DNA from: a bacterium 1xD42-67
Lineage (GTDB): Bacteria; Bacillota; Clostridia; Oscillospirales; Oscillospiraceae
Length of the DNA: 64,000 nt
NCBI GenBank assembly: GCA_003612335.1
Contig: RAYO01000002.1
Span: forward strand, 1-64,000
Reading direction: 5' to 3'
Part shown: piece after piece, positions 31,976 to 47,181 of the stretch
Position numbering within the stretch: the stretch's first letter is position 1
Layout: each line of letters starts with the position of its first letter
Notes under the pieces: model-generated
What the model was told of the DNA's origin: nothing
Seen by the model: only the letters and a program-made list of their open reading frames with translations
Databases searched by the model: none
Program-made: the position numbers and the translations under genes

Positions 31976-32224
31976 AAAATGCTTTTATGCCCCTGCACGC
32001 AGGAGGGGCCCTTTCCCATCATTTACAGCGACAGTGTAGCACACACTGGGGAGAAAGACAAGAGCAGGCGCGAAGTTCCAGTCCACCGGCTCGTGCGTTC
32101 GCAATGCTCCGTTTTCTCCCGGATCGTGCAAACTGACGGCAAGATTCCCCGTATCCCCCGAATTTCGGCAGAAAAAAGTGAAGATCGACCGTCGATCCAG
32201 AAGAAAGTGAGTTGATTTTTCAGC
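31976..32224 (+). other. rpoB leader, about 240 nt
   Basis: No gene. One hairpin GCCCCT/AGGGGC near 31987-32010; no ribosomal-protein binding motif or terminator recognised. Only a weak purine stretch precedes the rpoB ATG. Confidence 0.4.
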
Positions 32225-36112
<3,888 letters not shown>

Positions 36113-36132
36113 GGACGGGAGGAAGACTACCT

Positions 36133-39825
<3,693 letters not shown>

Positions 39826-39848
39826 CCTACCACTGGACACAGAACGAT

Positions 39849-39937
39849 ATCCGCCGCCGGGCCCTGGCCTGACAGCCTGTCCCGGCGGCGGATCATAAAA
39901 GAGGACGCTCCCCTTCTGCGGAAGGGGAGCGTTTTTT
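39849..39937 (+). terminator. Double terminator of rpoBC
   Basis: ATCCGCCGCCGGG (39849-39861) / CCCGGCGGCGGAT (39881-39893), then ACGCTCCCCTTC (39905-39916) / GAAGGGGAGCGT (39921-39932) with TTTTTT. Confidence 0.95.
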
Positions 39938-39962
39938 GCTGGCTCAAACGATGTTGTTTTTG

Positions 39963-39991
39963 TTGACATATCATCTAGAGCATGGTATATT
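39963..39991 (+). promoter_or_regulatory. Promoter of the repeat membrane protein gene
   Basis: TTGACA (39963-39968), 17 bp, TATATT (39986-39991) with TGG extension. The 39940-40114 stretch is much more AT-rich than its surroundings. Confidence 0.75.
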
Positions 39992-40114
39992 GAGTATACC
40001 TATAAATAACAAGCATTGATCATAGAGAGGAGGATGGAGCCATACATCGATAGACGATGGAAAGATCAAGATCTCATATCGATCGACGATATAGCGGAAG
40101 GGGACGCGGGATAG

Positions 40115-40555
40115 ATGACGAATAAAACACGGTTGGGCACGGGGCTCATGATCGCTGGAGCCATCCTGTTGGATGGAGCGTTATTAAGGAAAACGCTGAT
40201 GTGGCTGGCCCAGGCGATACCGTTGACACCAATGGGAAGGTTGCGTGATACAGGATGGATATCATCAGTATCAGGTGTGCTGATGATCGTGGGTCTAACG
40301 CTTGGCGTCCGTGGTGCAAAAGATCGATCGGACAAGGTGCGTCTGGGCATAGGGCTCATGATCGCTGGAGCGATCCTGCTCAACGGGACCCTTTTGCAGG
40401 AGACGTTGATATGGCTGACGCCAAATGTGACGCTGCTGACCGATAGCAATGTGATGCCGTGGATCGCGGGAGGGATGATTCTCACCGGTCTGGTGGCAGC
40501 TGTCTATGGCGCAGGAAAGAAGCCGCAGGATGAGGACGGTGAGCTCCACAGATAG
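40115..40555 (+). CDS. Small membrane protein made of two internal repeats
   Basis: 146 residues. Two ~75-residue halves repeat: TRLGTGLMIAGAILLDGALL ... LMWL and VRLGIGLMIAGAILLNGTLL ... LIWL. Each half is followed by a second hydrophobic helix (SSVSGVLMIVGLTLGV and WIAGGMILTGLVAAVYG), giving four membrane segments. A short basic/acidic tail follows. It is an internal gene duplication, with the first helix nearly identical between halves. Family not recognised. It is bounded on both sides by almost identical terminators. Confidence 0.7.
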   Translation: MTNKTRLGTGLMIAGAILLDGALLRKTLMWLAQAIPLTPMGRLRDTGWISSVSGVLMIVGLTLGVRGAKDRSDKVRLGIGLMIAGAILLNGTLLQETLIWLTPNVTLLTDSNVMPWIAGGMILTGLVAAVYGAGKKPQDEDGELHR

Positions 40556-40572
40556 GGCAGTCGGCACAAGGC

Positions 40573-40613
40573 AAAAAAGGACGCTCCCCTTTGGCGGAAG
40601 GGGAGCGTTTTTT
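40573..40613. terminator. Terminator nearly identical to that of rpoBC
   Basis: ACGCTCCCCTT (40581-40591) / AAGGGGAGCGT (40598-40608), T6 after and A6 before, so it can work both ways. I see no gene in 40614-40813. Confidence 0.9.
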
Positions 40614-40813
40614 CGTCCACAGGCGGGGGAGAGAGGGCCAGTCCAGGAGAGAGGGAGGACCGGGCCGGCCCGCCTGCGCCAGATCCGGAGAAGGCCTGGA
40701 TATTGGTCAGACTGCAGATCGTGATCCGTTCTGCAAGATCTATTATAGCAGCGACCGGATAAAATGGGTGTGAACGAAGGAGGGAGGGGCGTAAAAAAGC
40801 TGTTAAAGGGGGA

Positions 40814-41521
40814 TCAGTCATCCAGCATCCGATAGCCGATGCCCAGTTCGGTGTGGATATACTTGGGCTCGGAGGGGTTCTCCTTCAGCTTGCGGCGGAT
40901 ATTGGCCATATTGACCCGCAGGATCTGATTGCTGCCGCTGCCGCCGTAAGGCCCCCAGATGTGCTCCAGGATGAAGTCGTAGGTGAGCACTTTCCCGGCG
41001 TGGATGGCCAGCAGCTCGACGATCTTGAACTCGTTCTGGGTGAAGTGGATCTCCTCCCCCGCCAGGAGCACCTGGTGCCGGGCCAGGTCGATGGTCAGGT
41101 CCTTGATCTGATAGACGTCCCGCTGGATCCCCTGGCTCAGCTTCAGCCGCTCGGCCCGGCGCAGGGCGGAGCGGATCCGGGCCAGCAGCTCCGACACGCC
41201 GAAGGGCTTGACCACATAGTCGTCCGCCCCCATGTCCAGGGCCCGGACCTTCTCCGCCTCCCGGTCCCGGGCGGAGATGATGATCACCGGGACCTCCCGG
41301 GGCAGGTCCCGGAGCTGGGCCAGGATCTCCAGCCCGTCCATGTCGGGGAGCCCCAGGTCCAGCAGCACCAGGTCGGGGCCGTGGGAGAAGAAGAGGGACA
41401 GGCCCTCTCTGCCGGTATAGGCGGGGATGGCCCGGTAGTCATTGGTGGCCAGGGCCCGGCTGATGAAATTGCTGATGGCCCGCTCGTCCTCGATGATGAG
41501 GACGGTCTGTTTCTCGATCAT
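40814..41521 (-). CDS. OmpR/KdpE-type response regulator
   Basis: 235 residues. The receiver domain has the acidic pair ED (11-12), phosphoacceptor Asp55 in LVLLDLGLPD, and Lys in VVKPFG. A winged-helix DNA-binding domain follows from ~130 (FTQNEFKIVELLAIHAGKVLTYDFILEHIWG). It is closest in pattern to KdpE. It is the second gene of an operon with the sensor kinase. Its targets may include the potassium system 12 kb away, but no site was identified. Confidence 0.92.
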   Translation of the reverse strand: MIEKQTVLIIEDERAISNFISRALATNDYRAIPAYTGREGLSLFFSHGPDLVLLDLGLPDMDGLEILAQLRDLPREVPVIIISARDREAEKVRALDMGADDYVVKPFGVSELLARIRSALRRAERLKLSQGIQRDVYQIKDLTIDLARHQVLLAGEEIHFTQNEFKIVELLAIHAGKVLTYDFILEHIWGPYGGSGSNQILRVNMANIRRKLKENPSEPKYIHTELGIGYRMLDD

Positions 41522-41609
41522 AGCTCGATCTCTCCATGTCGGCAGGTGAAGGCCGCCGTCTCCGGCGGCCCGTTCTCAGGATCCAGATCCCGGTGGGTCT
41601 GGACCGGCT

Positions 41610-42779
41610 TCAGGGCCGGTCCTCCTCCATCGGCAGGCCGAAGCGCACCACGGCGCCCCCTTCCGGGTGGTTGACGGCGGTGAAGGAGCCGCCGTGGGCC
41701 TTGATGATGTTCTGGCAGACGGACAGACCGATCCCCATCCCCCGGGTGGAATCCCCGGACAGGGAGCGGGGCATGGGCTGGCCGGCCTGTACAGCCTGAC
41801 ACACATCGGGGGACAGGCCCCGGCCCCGGTCCTGGACCTCCACCACCGCTTGGTCCCCCTCCCGATACAGCCGCAGGGCGATATGTTCGGTGTCTCCCGA
41901 GTGGCGGATGGCGTTCTCCAGCAGGTTGACGATCACCTGCTTCACCAGCAGGGGGTCCATGGGCAAGTAGAGGATGTCCTCGGACAGGTCCAGTTCGACA
42001 TGGCAGTCGGGGAAGCGCCGCCGGGTGGTGAGCAGGGCGTCTCCCGCCACCTCTTCCAGCATCTCCTCCCGCTTCTTCAGCGGGAGGGTGCCGTCCTGGA
42101 CCCGGGTGACCGACAGCAGGTTCTCCACCATGACGATCAGGCTGTCGGCGTCCTGTTTGATGTCGTTGAGCATGGCCACGTTCTTGGGGGAGACCTCCGG
42201 GCTGGACAGCAGCACCGAGACGGCCCCGGAGATGGAGGTGAGAGGAGTGCGCAGGTCGTGGGAGACGGCCCGGAGGATGGTCTCCCGGATGGCGGTGCGG
42301 TCGGACTGGAGCTGGATGGCGGCCTTCTCGGCGTTGAGCTTCTCGTTCTGCTCATAGAGGACTTTGGCGTTCCTCTCCCGGCGGACGGCCTCGGTGGCCT
42401 GCTTCTTCACCCGGGCGGTGAGGGCACAGACCACGCAGGAGATGGCCACCATGGACAGCATGGCCACCGGATACCCCGTCCGGCTGAGGGAGAAGGCGTC
42501 GTAGGGCTCCATGAAGTAGATGTTGATGAACAGCGCCCCGATGATGGAGGCGGCGATCCCATAGAAGTAGCCGGAGGTGAGCAGAGAGATCAGGGCCACT
42601 GCCAGCACGAAGACCAGGGCGGAGTTGTTCTCTCCGCCGGTGTGGCCGATGAGGATCCCGCTGACCCAGTAGGCGGCGCACAGGAACAGGGCCGTGATCC
42701 CCAGGTTCCGGGGGACGGCGGGGATCCGGTGGCCCTGCACGTCTGCCCAGTGATATAGGTCCTTGAAGGGCTGGAACAT
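41610..42779 (-). CDS. Sensor histidine kinase, KdpD C-terminal type (DUF4118)
   Basis: 389 residues from ATG 42779 (GGGAGG upstream). A DUF4118 domain with about four membrane segments (27-120), a coiled coil, HisKA with His174 in RAVSHDLRTP, and a HATPase_c domain (NLLENAIRHS, DRGRGL, GMGIGLSV) follow. It lacks the KdpD and Usp domains that come first in full KdpD, so the signal sensed may differ from that of classic K+ sensors. Confidence 0.9.
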   Translation of the reverse strand: MFQPFKDLYHWADVQGHRIPAVPRNLGITALFLCAAYWVSGILIGHTGGENNSALVFVLAVALISLLTSGYFYGIAASIIGALFINIYFMEPYDAFSLSRTGYPVAMLSMVAISCVVCALTARVKKQATEAVRRERNAKVLYEQNEKLNAEKAAIQLQSDRTAIRETILRAVSHDLRTPLTSISGAVSVLLSSPEVSPKNVAMLNDIKQDADSLIVMVENLLSVTRVQDGTLPLKKREEMLEEVAGDALLTTRRRFPDCHVELDLSEDILYLPMDPLLVKQVIVNLLENAIRHSGDTEHIALRLYREGDQAVVEVQDRGRGLSPDVCQAVQAGQPMPRSLSGDSTRGMGIGLSVCQNIIKAHGGSFTAVNHPEGGAVVRFGLPMEEDRP

Positions 42780-42857
42780 GGCGCCGCCTCCCTGGTCGCT
42801 CTTTCGTCCTCGATATGATGATGCGCTGTCGCGGTCCATGGGGACCGCTCCAGACCG

Positions 42858-42886
42858 ATTATAGCAGAGATCGGGGCAAAGGTAAA
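42858..42886 (-). promoter_or_regulatory. Promoter of the two-component operon
   Basis: Minus strand: TTTACC (42881-42886), 17 bp, TATAAT (42858-42863) with TGC extension. Confidence 0.75.
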
Positions 42887-42938
42887 GCGCGGTGGGAGGA
42901 AGATGGAAGATCTTAACGGTGTCGAAACATGCCGCAGC

Positions 42939-44015
42939 TCAGGACAGGGGCTCCATGGATACCACCGTTCCGGACACCACGTCCACCACGATCCTGGTGT
43001 CTCCCCAGTCCTCGCCCTCGCGGAAGCCGCCGGCCGCTGCCGGATCCACGATCTGCTCCCGGACCCTGGTGACGAAGGACAGCTCCTTGCCGGTCTCGTC
43101 GAGTTGGATGTCGGCGGGATCCAAAGACCAGTAGGAGCCATAGACATAGCCCTCGGGGAGCAGGCTGCGGATGTCCAGCTCGGTCCCGTCCAGAGCCACA
43201 TAGCGGAGGAAGCTGTTCCCGCCGTGGGGAACGCCGCCCTGGGAGACGCTGTAGGCCGTGCCCAGTCTGCCGGGATAGCGGGTGAACTCCGTGACCAAAA
43301 AACTGACCTTCTTCGCATCCCGCTCCGCCTTCTCCAGGACCCGCTCCATGGGGCCGTCTTTGGCCTCGATGGCCTTGTCCGCCTTGCTGAACACCGCCGC
43401 CGCCTGGGCCCGGATCAGGGTCTGGTCTCCGGCGAAGGTCCCGGCCCCGTCCACCCCGGACAGCAGCCCCAGGGCGAAGCAGGCGGCCACCGCCTGTTGG
43501 TACTGCTCCGGGATCTGGTCCCAGTCGCCGATCCTCGCCCGGACCGCCGCCAGCTCCTCTGGATCGGGGAGGGGGAGCTCCCTGCGCTCCGCCAGGCGGT
43601 AGAGGACCACCGCCATCTGATACCGGGTCATGGGGGCCTCCCAGTCCGCGATCCCCGCCCCCTGGGTCAGGCCGGCCCTCTCTATCGTCCGCTGATAGGG
43701 GGCATACCAAGGGCTGCCGGCAGGAAGGGGCCCATCCGGATCCTGTCCCATCTCCCGCCAGCAGAAGGCCTGGGCCACGATGACGGCGAACTGCCCAGGG
43801 GTGAGGGGAGCGTCGGGGGCGAACACCGCCAGCTGGGACTCCTGGTCATACCCAGTGCCGGAGATGATGCCCTCATCATAGGCCTGCCGGATGGCGCCGG
43901 CCGCCCAGTGGTCGGGAGGCACGTCGGCGAAGGGGCTCTCCTCCGCCGCCAGGGCCGGGACGGCCAGAGACAGGGCGAGGGCGGCGGTCAGGGCGAAAGA
44001 CAGCGTACGTTTCAT
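42939..44015 (-). CDS. Secreted S-layer-homology (SLH) domain protein
   Basis: 358 residues with a signal peptide (LSFALTAALALSLAVPALA). Three SLH repeats follow (SPFADVPPDHWAAGAIRQAYDEG, then one around SPWYAPYQRTIERAGL, then IPEQYQQAVAACFALGLLSG), which bind pyruvylated wall polymers. The C-terminal ~140 residues, beta-rich (FLRYVALDGTELDIRSLLPE, TRIVVDVVSGTVVSME), form an unknown domain. A solitary gene with AAGGAGG and its own promoter, divergent from the T-box operon. Confidence 0.88.
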   Translation of the reverse strand: MKRTLSFALTAALALSLAVPALAAEESPFADVPPDHWAAGAIRQAYDEGIISGTGYDQESQLAVFAPDAPLTPGQFAVIVAQAFCWREMGQDPDGPLPAGSPWYAPYQRTIERAGLTQGAGIADWEAPMTRYQMAVVLYRLAERRELPLPDPEELAAVRARIGDWDQIPEQYQQAVAACFALGLLSGVDGAGTFAGDQTLIRAQAAAVFSKADKAIEAKDGPMERVLEKAERDAKKVSFLVTEFTRYPGRLGTAYSVSQGGVPHGGNSFLRYVALDGTELDIRSLLPEGYVYGSYWSLDPADIQLDETGKELSFVTRVREQIVDPAAAGGFREGEDWGDTRIVVDVVSGTVVSMEPLS

Positions 44016-44038
44016 AGCAATGCCTCCTTTTTTCTTAA

Positions 44039-44067
44039 AGTATAGCAGATTCCCTCTTGCAATACAA
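44039..44067 (-). promoter_or_regulatory. Promoter of the SLH gene
   Basis: Minus strand: TTGTAT (44062-44067), 17 bp, TATACT (44039-44044) with TGC extension. Its -35 abuts the divergent -35 at 44057-44062. Confidence 0.7.
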
Positions 44068-44085
44068 GGCGATCTGTGGTATAAA
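44057..44085 (+). promoter_or_regulatory. Promoter of the T-box operon
   Basis: TTGCAA (44057-44062), 17 bp, TATAAA (44080-44085) with TGG extension. Confidence 0.7.
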
Positions 44086-44091
44086 TCTTAT

Positions 44092-44352
44092 CCATAGGGC
44101 GGTCCGGACTGGGCGGCCCGGTCCAAATGTGAAGAACGGGAAAATAGCGGAGGACACTCATCAGAGAGAGGCGGCCACCGGCTGAGAGCCGCCTTGGAGA
44201 ACGGTCCGCTTGGTTCGCCCGGGAGCGGCCCCTGAGAGGGGGACGGCCCTCCGCCGTTATCGGAGATCAGAGCGCGCACCCCACGGTGCGAATGCGGGTG
44301 GTACCGCGGAAGGTCAGCCTTTCGTCCCGAGATACAGGGGCGGAGGGCTTTT
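44092..44352 (+). promoter_or_regulatory. T-box leader, probable tRNA-Phe sensor
   Basis: The conserved T-box TGGTACCGCGG is at 44299-44309 and is followed by the terminator 44316-44349 (13 pairs with G-U, then TTTT). The stem I features AGAGAGGCGG ... GCTGAGAGCCGCC are at 44164-44192. A TTC at 44214-44216 on the 3' side of stem I is the best specifier, fitting pheS-pheT downstream. Binding of uncharged tRNA would open the terminator. Confidence 0.85.
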
Positions 44353-44391
44353 CGTTTGCTTGAGGACTTTTTCTGGAGGAGAGGAAGGATC

Positions 44392-45447
44392 ATGGTGAAG
44401 AGGCTCTGTCGTTTGACATTTGCGGTCCTGTCATGTCTGGCTCTGCTGGTCTCCTGCCGCCGCCCTCTGCCGGGGACAGCGCCGCCCTTCATCGAGGCGG
44501 GAGGCCCGGGGACCGGTGCGGCCGTCTCCCGGGAGGAGGAGCCCCCCTCCAGACCGGACAGCGGCGCCCCGCCTCTGGAGGAGGATCCCGCTGCCGGCCC
44601 GGCAGGCCCCGTTCCCCCCGCCGGTCAGCTCTCCGACAGCAGCACCTCGCCCCCACAGGGGAGCGAGCTCCCTCAGGACCCGCCCACCGCCGTCCCGCCG
44701 GAGGCAGAAGGGCCTGGGACCTCAGAGCCGGTGCTCCCGGAGCCCGAGGTCCCGGAACCGGTGAAGACGAACACCAAGCTGTATGTCCTGATGTACCACC
44801 ACTTCGTGCCGGAGGGCCGGACCTGCAACCAGTGGATGCTCACCGACGTCCGGTTCCGGGAGGATCTGCAGTGGCTGACGGACCACGGCTGGACCACGGT
44901 CCTGCCCAGTGAACTGACCGCCGGGACGGGCCTGCCGGAGAAGGCGGTGATGCTCACCTTCGACGACGGCTACCGGAGCAACTACGAGATCGCCTACCCC
45001 CTCCTCCAGGAGTTCGATGCGAAGGCGGCGATCTCCATCGTCACCCAGTATACCGCAGACCAGTATCCCGAATGCCTCACCTGGGACATGTGCCGGGAGA
45101 TGGTCCAGTCCGGCCTGGTGGAGATCGGCTCCCACACCAACAGCTGCCATGGGGACCGGGGGATCGAGCGCCAGAAGGGGGAGGACAGAGAGACCTACCG
45201 GGCCCGGGTCCAGCCGGACATCCAGACCAGCATCGACCTGATCGAACAGAACGTGGGGACCAGGCCCATCTTCTTCGCTTACCCCAACGGGATCAAGGAC
45301 AGGTGGGCCGCCAACTACATCGCGGACCACTTCCCCATCACCCTGGTCACAGTGGGCGGCTGCTCTGACCTCAAGAACGGGCTGTACAGCCTGCGGCGGT
45401 ACAACGTGTCTATGGAGGTCCCTCTGAGCGAGGTCCTGCCGGGATAG
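44392..45447 (+). CDS. Lipoprotein polysaccharide deacetylase (NodB domain)
   Basis: 351 residues from ATG 44392 (GGAGGAGAGGAAGG upstream). Lipoprotein signal with the lipobox ALLVSC (Cys ~21) and a Pro/Glu-rich ~100-residue linker. The NodB homology domain follows: LYVLMYHHF, LTFDDGYRSN (Asp-Asp metal and base), EIGSHTNSCH (His-x-x-x-His-like) and FFAYPNG. It would deacetylate a wall polysaccharide or peptidoglycan outside the membrane. It is the first gene after the T-box leader, an unexpected partner for a tRNA synthetase operon. Confidence 0.9.
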   Translation: MVKRLCRLTFAVLSCLALLVSCRRPLPGTAPPFIEAGGPGTGAAVSREEEPPSRPDSGAPPLEEDPAAGPAGPVPPAGQLSDSSTSPPQGSELPQDPPTAVPPEAEGPGTSEPVLPEPEVPEPVKTNTKLYVLMYHHFVPEGRTCNQWMLTDVRFREDLQWLTDHGWTTVLPSELTAGTGLPEKAVMLTFDDGYRSNYEIAYPLLQEFDAKAAISIVTQYTADQYPECLTWDMCREMVQSGLVEIGSHTNSCHGDRGIERQKGEDRETYRARVQPDIQTSIDLIEQNVGTRPIFFAYPNGIKDRWAANYIADHFPITLVTVGGCSDLKNGLYSLRRYNVSMEVPLSEVLPG

Positions 45448-45463
45448 GGAAGAGGAGGGACGC

Positions 45464-45664
45464 ACGGCGGAGCATGGACAGGATGTCTGTCCCCGCTGCG
45501 GCGGGACGAGGATGGTCATGGGAGCTCGGCAGCGGGGCAGGGCGTGGCTCTGCCTGGCACGGGGACTGAGCGCCGGACAGGAGCTCATCCACGTCATCTG
45601 AAAAAGCTGCGGCACGGTGGTCCGCTCCTATGTGGACTGCCCGGAAGATCTGAAAGATTTGTGA
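45464..45664 (+). pseudogene. Zinc-ribbon protein remnant with in-frame TGA
   Basis: One frame reads GQDVCPRCGGTRMVMG ... QELIHVI, TGA (45599-45601), KSCGTVVRSYVDCPEDLKDL, stop 45662-45664. The TGA replaces the first Cys of the second expected zinc pair (CPRCG ... xKSCG). No ATG in this frame precedes the first Cys pair, so a loss of function is most likely. It lies between the deacetylase and pheS. Confidence 0.5.
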
Positions 45665-45679
45665 TAAGGAGTTTTACCG

Positions 45680-46705
45680 ATGAAAGAACAGTTAGCGAAG
45701 ATCAAGAGCGAAGCCCTGGCCGCCTTCGGGGCGGTGACCTCGCCCGCCGCCCTGGACGAGCTGCGGGTGAGATACCTGGGCAAGAAGGGGGAGCTCACCG
45801 CCGTCCTCAAGCAGATGGGCAAGCTGTCCGCTGAGGAGCGGCCCGCCATGGGCGCGCTGGCCAACGAGGTCCGCTCCGCCCTGGAGGAGGCCATCGAGAC
45901 CGCTTCCCAAAAGCTGGAGGCTGAGGCCCTGGAGGAGCGGCTGAAGGCCGAGGCCATCGACGTCACCGTTCCCGGCAAGGCCCCCAAGCTGGGCCGCGAG
46001 CACCCCATGTACAGCGCCCTGGACGAGATCAAGGACATCTTCGTGGGCATGGGCTTCACTGTTCTGGACGGCCCCGAGATCGAGCTGGCCGAGCTGAACT
46101 TCGACCGGCTCAACGCCGAGGAGGGCCACCCCTCCCGGGACTGGAGCGATACCTTCTACTTTGACGAGGACAGCCGGGTGATGCTCCGCTCTCAGACCTC
46201 CCCCATGCAGGTGCGGGCCATGGACTCCAGACAGCTGCCCATCCGCATCATCGCCCCCGGCCGGGTCTACCGCAAGGACGAGGTGGACGCCACCCACTCT
46301 CCCATGTTCCACCAGGTGGAGGGGATGGTCATCGACAAGAATGTCACCATGGCCGACCTGAAGGGCACCCTCAACCTGCTGGCCGAGGAGCTCTTCGGCA
46401 AGGGCACCGTTACCCGCTTCCGCCCCCACCACTTCCCCTTCACCGAGCCCTCCTGCGAGATGGACGTGCAGTGCCACAAGTGCGGCGGCGCGGGCTGCCC
46501 CACCTGCAAGGGCGAGGGCTGGATCGAGCTGCTGGGCGCGGGGATGATCCACCCCAATGTGCTGCGCATGGCCAACATCGACCCCGAGGAGTGGTCGGGC
46601 TGGGCCTTCGGCATGGGCCTGGAGCGCACCGCGATGCGCCGGTTCAAGATCGCCGACCTGCGGCTCATCTTTGAGAACGATGTCAGATTTTTGGAGCAGT
46701 TCTGA
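45680..46705 (+). CDS. pheS: Phenylalanine-tRNA ligase alpha subunit
   Basis: 341 residues, AAGGAG before ATG 45680. An N-terminal coiled coil for tRNA, then the class II catalytic core: motif 2 in PIRIIAPGRVYRKDEVDATHSPMFHQVEG and motif 3 in AFGMGLERTAMRRF. The clostridial Cys-rich insertion CHKCGGAGCPTCKGEGW is present and may bind zinc. It charges tRNA-Phe as an alpha2-beta2 enzyme with PheT. Its stop overlaps the start of an unrelated gene by one base. Confidence 0.97.
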   Translation: MKEQLAKIKSEALAAFGAVTSPAALDELRVRYLGKKGELTAVLKQMGKLSAEERPAMGALANEVRSALEEAIETASQKLEAEALEERLKAEAIDVTVPGKAPKLGREHPMYSALDEIKDIFVGMGFTVLDGPEIELAELNFDRLNAEEGHPSRDWSDTFYFDEDSRVMLRSQTSPMQVRAMDSRQLPIRIIAPGRVYRKDEVDATHSPMFHQVEGMVIDKNVTMADLKGTLNLLAEELFGKGTVTRFRPHHFPFTEPSCEMDVQCHKCGGAGCPTCKGEGWIELLGAGMIHPNVLRMANIDPEEWSGWAFGMGLERTAMRRFKIADLRLIFENDVRFLEQF

Positions 46706-47091
46706 TGGAGCTTCCCTCCACATACTGCATCGAAGCGCTTACCTGCCGCTGCAAGACCTGCGGCACGGTCTTCCATGAGACTTTTCCGGCCAACTATGAG
46801 CTGGCGCAATTTTCCTGCGGGGACGGCCGGAAGCGTTTTTTGCCCGTCTACGGCCCCGGCGGCTACTTGGACCTGCTGGAGCGATTCGTTCCGGAGTGGA
46901 GCACAAAGCAGACGATCACACAGCAAATCAGCGACAGGCTGACACAGGAGCTGTCCAACTGGCTCCCCTATTCCGTGACGCTGTATGCAAGGGCAGACAT
47001 CCGCTGTCCCTCCTGCGGCGGGCGGGAAGTAAAAACAGAGCAGGAACAGACCCTTCTGAATCCGCCGGTGGAATGGCTGGAAATTCCGTAA
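46705..47091 (+). CDS. Cys-rich protein between pheS and pheT, unknown
   Basis: 128 residues; ATG 46705 overlaps the pheS stop (TGATG). Two zinc-like Cys pairs, one near the start (LTCRCKTCGTVF) and one late (IRCPSCGGREV), frame a middle with LLERFVPEWSTKQTITQQISDRL. No signal peptide. It resembles the layout of CpXC-type proteins (Cys pairs at both ends), but I cannot assign it. Codon use is slightly less GC-rich than pheS. Confidence 0.7.
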   Translation: MELPSTYCIEALTCRCKTCGTVFHETFPANYELAQFSCGDGRKRFLPVYGPGGYLDLLERFVPEWSTKQTITQQISDRLTQELSNWLPYSVTLYARADIRCPSCGGREVKTEQEQTLLNPPVEWLEIP

Positions 47092-47181
47092 GGCGCACTG
47101 CGCTGCAAAAAACGGCGGGCCCAGTGGTCCCGCCCTATCCGCCCCTACAAACAAAACCTGATACCAAGAGGAGTTTTAAAT

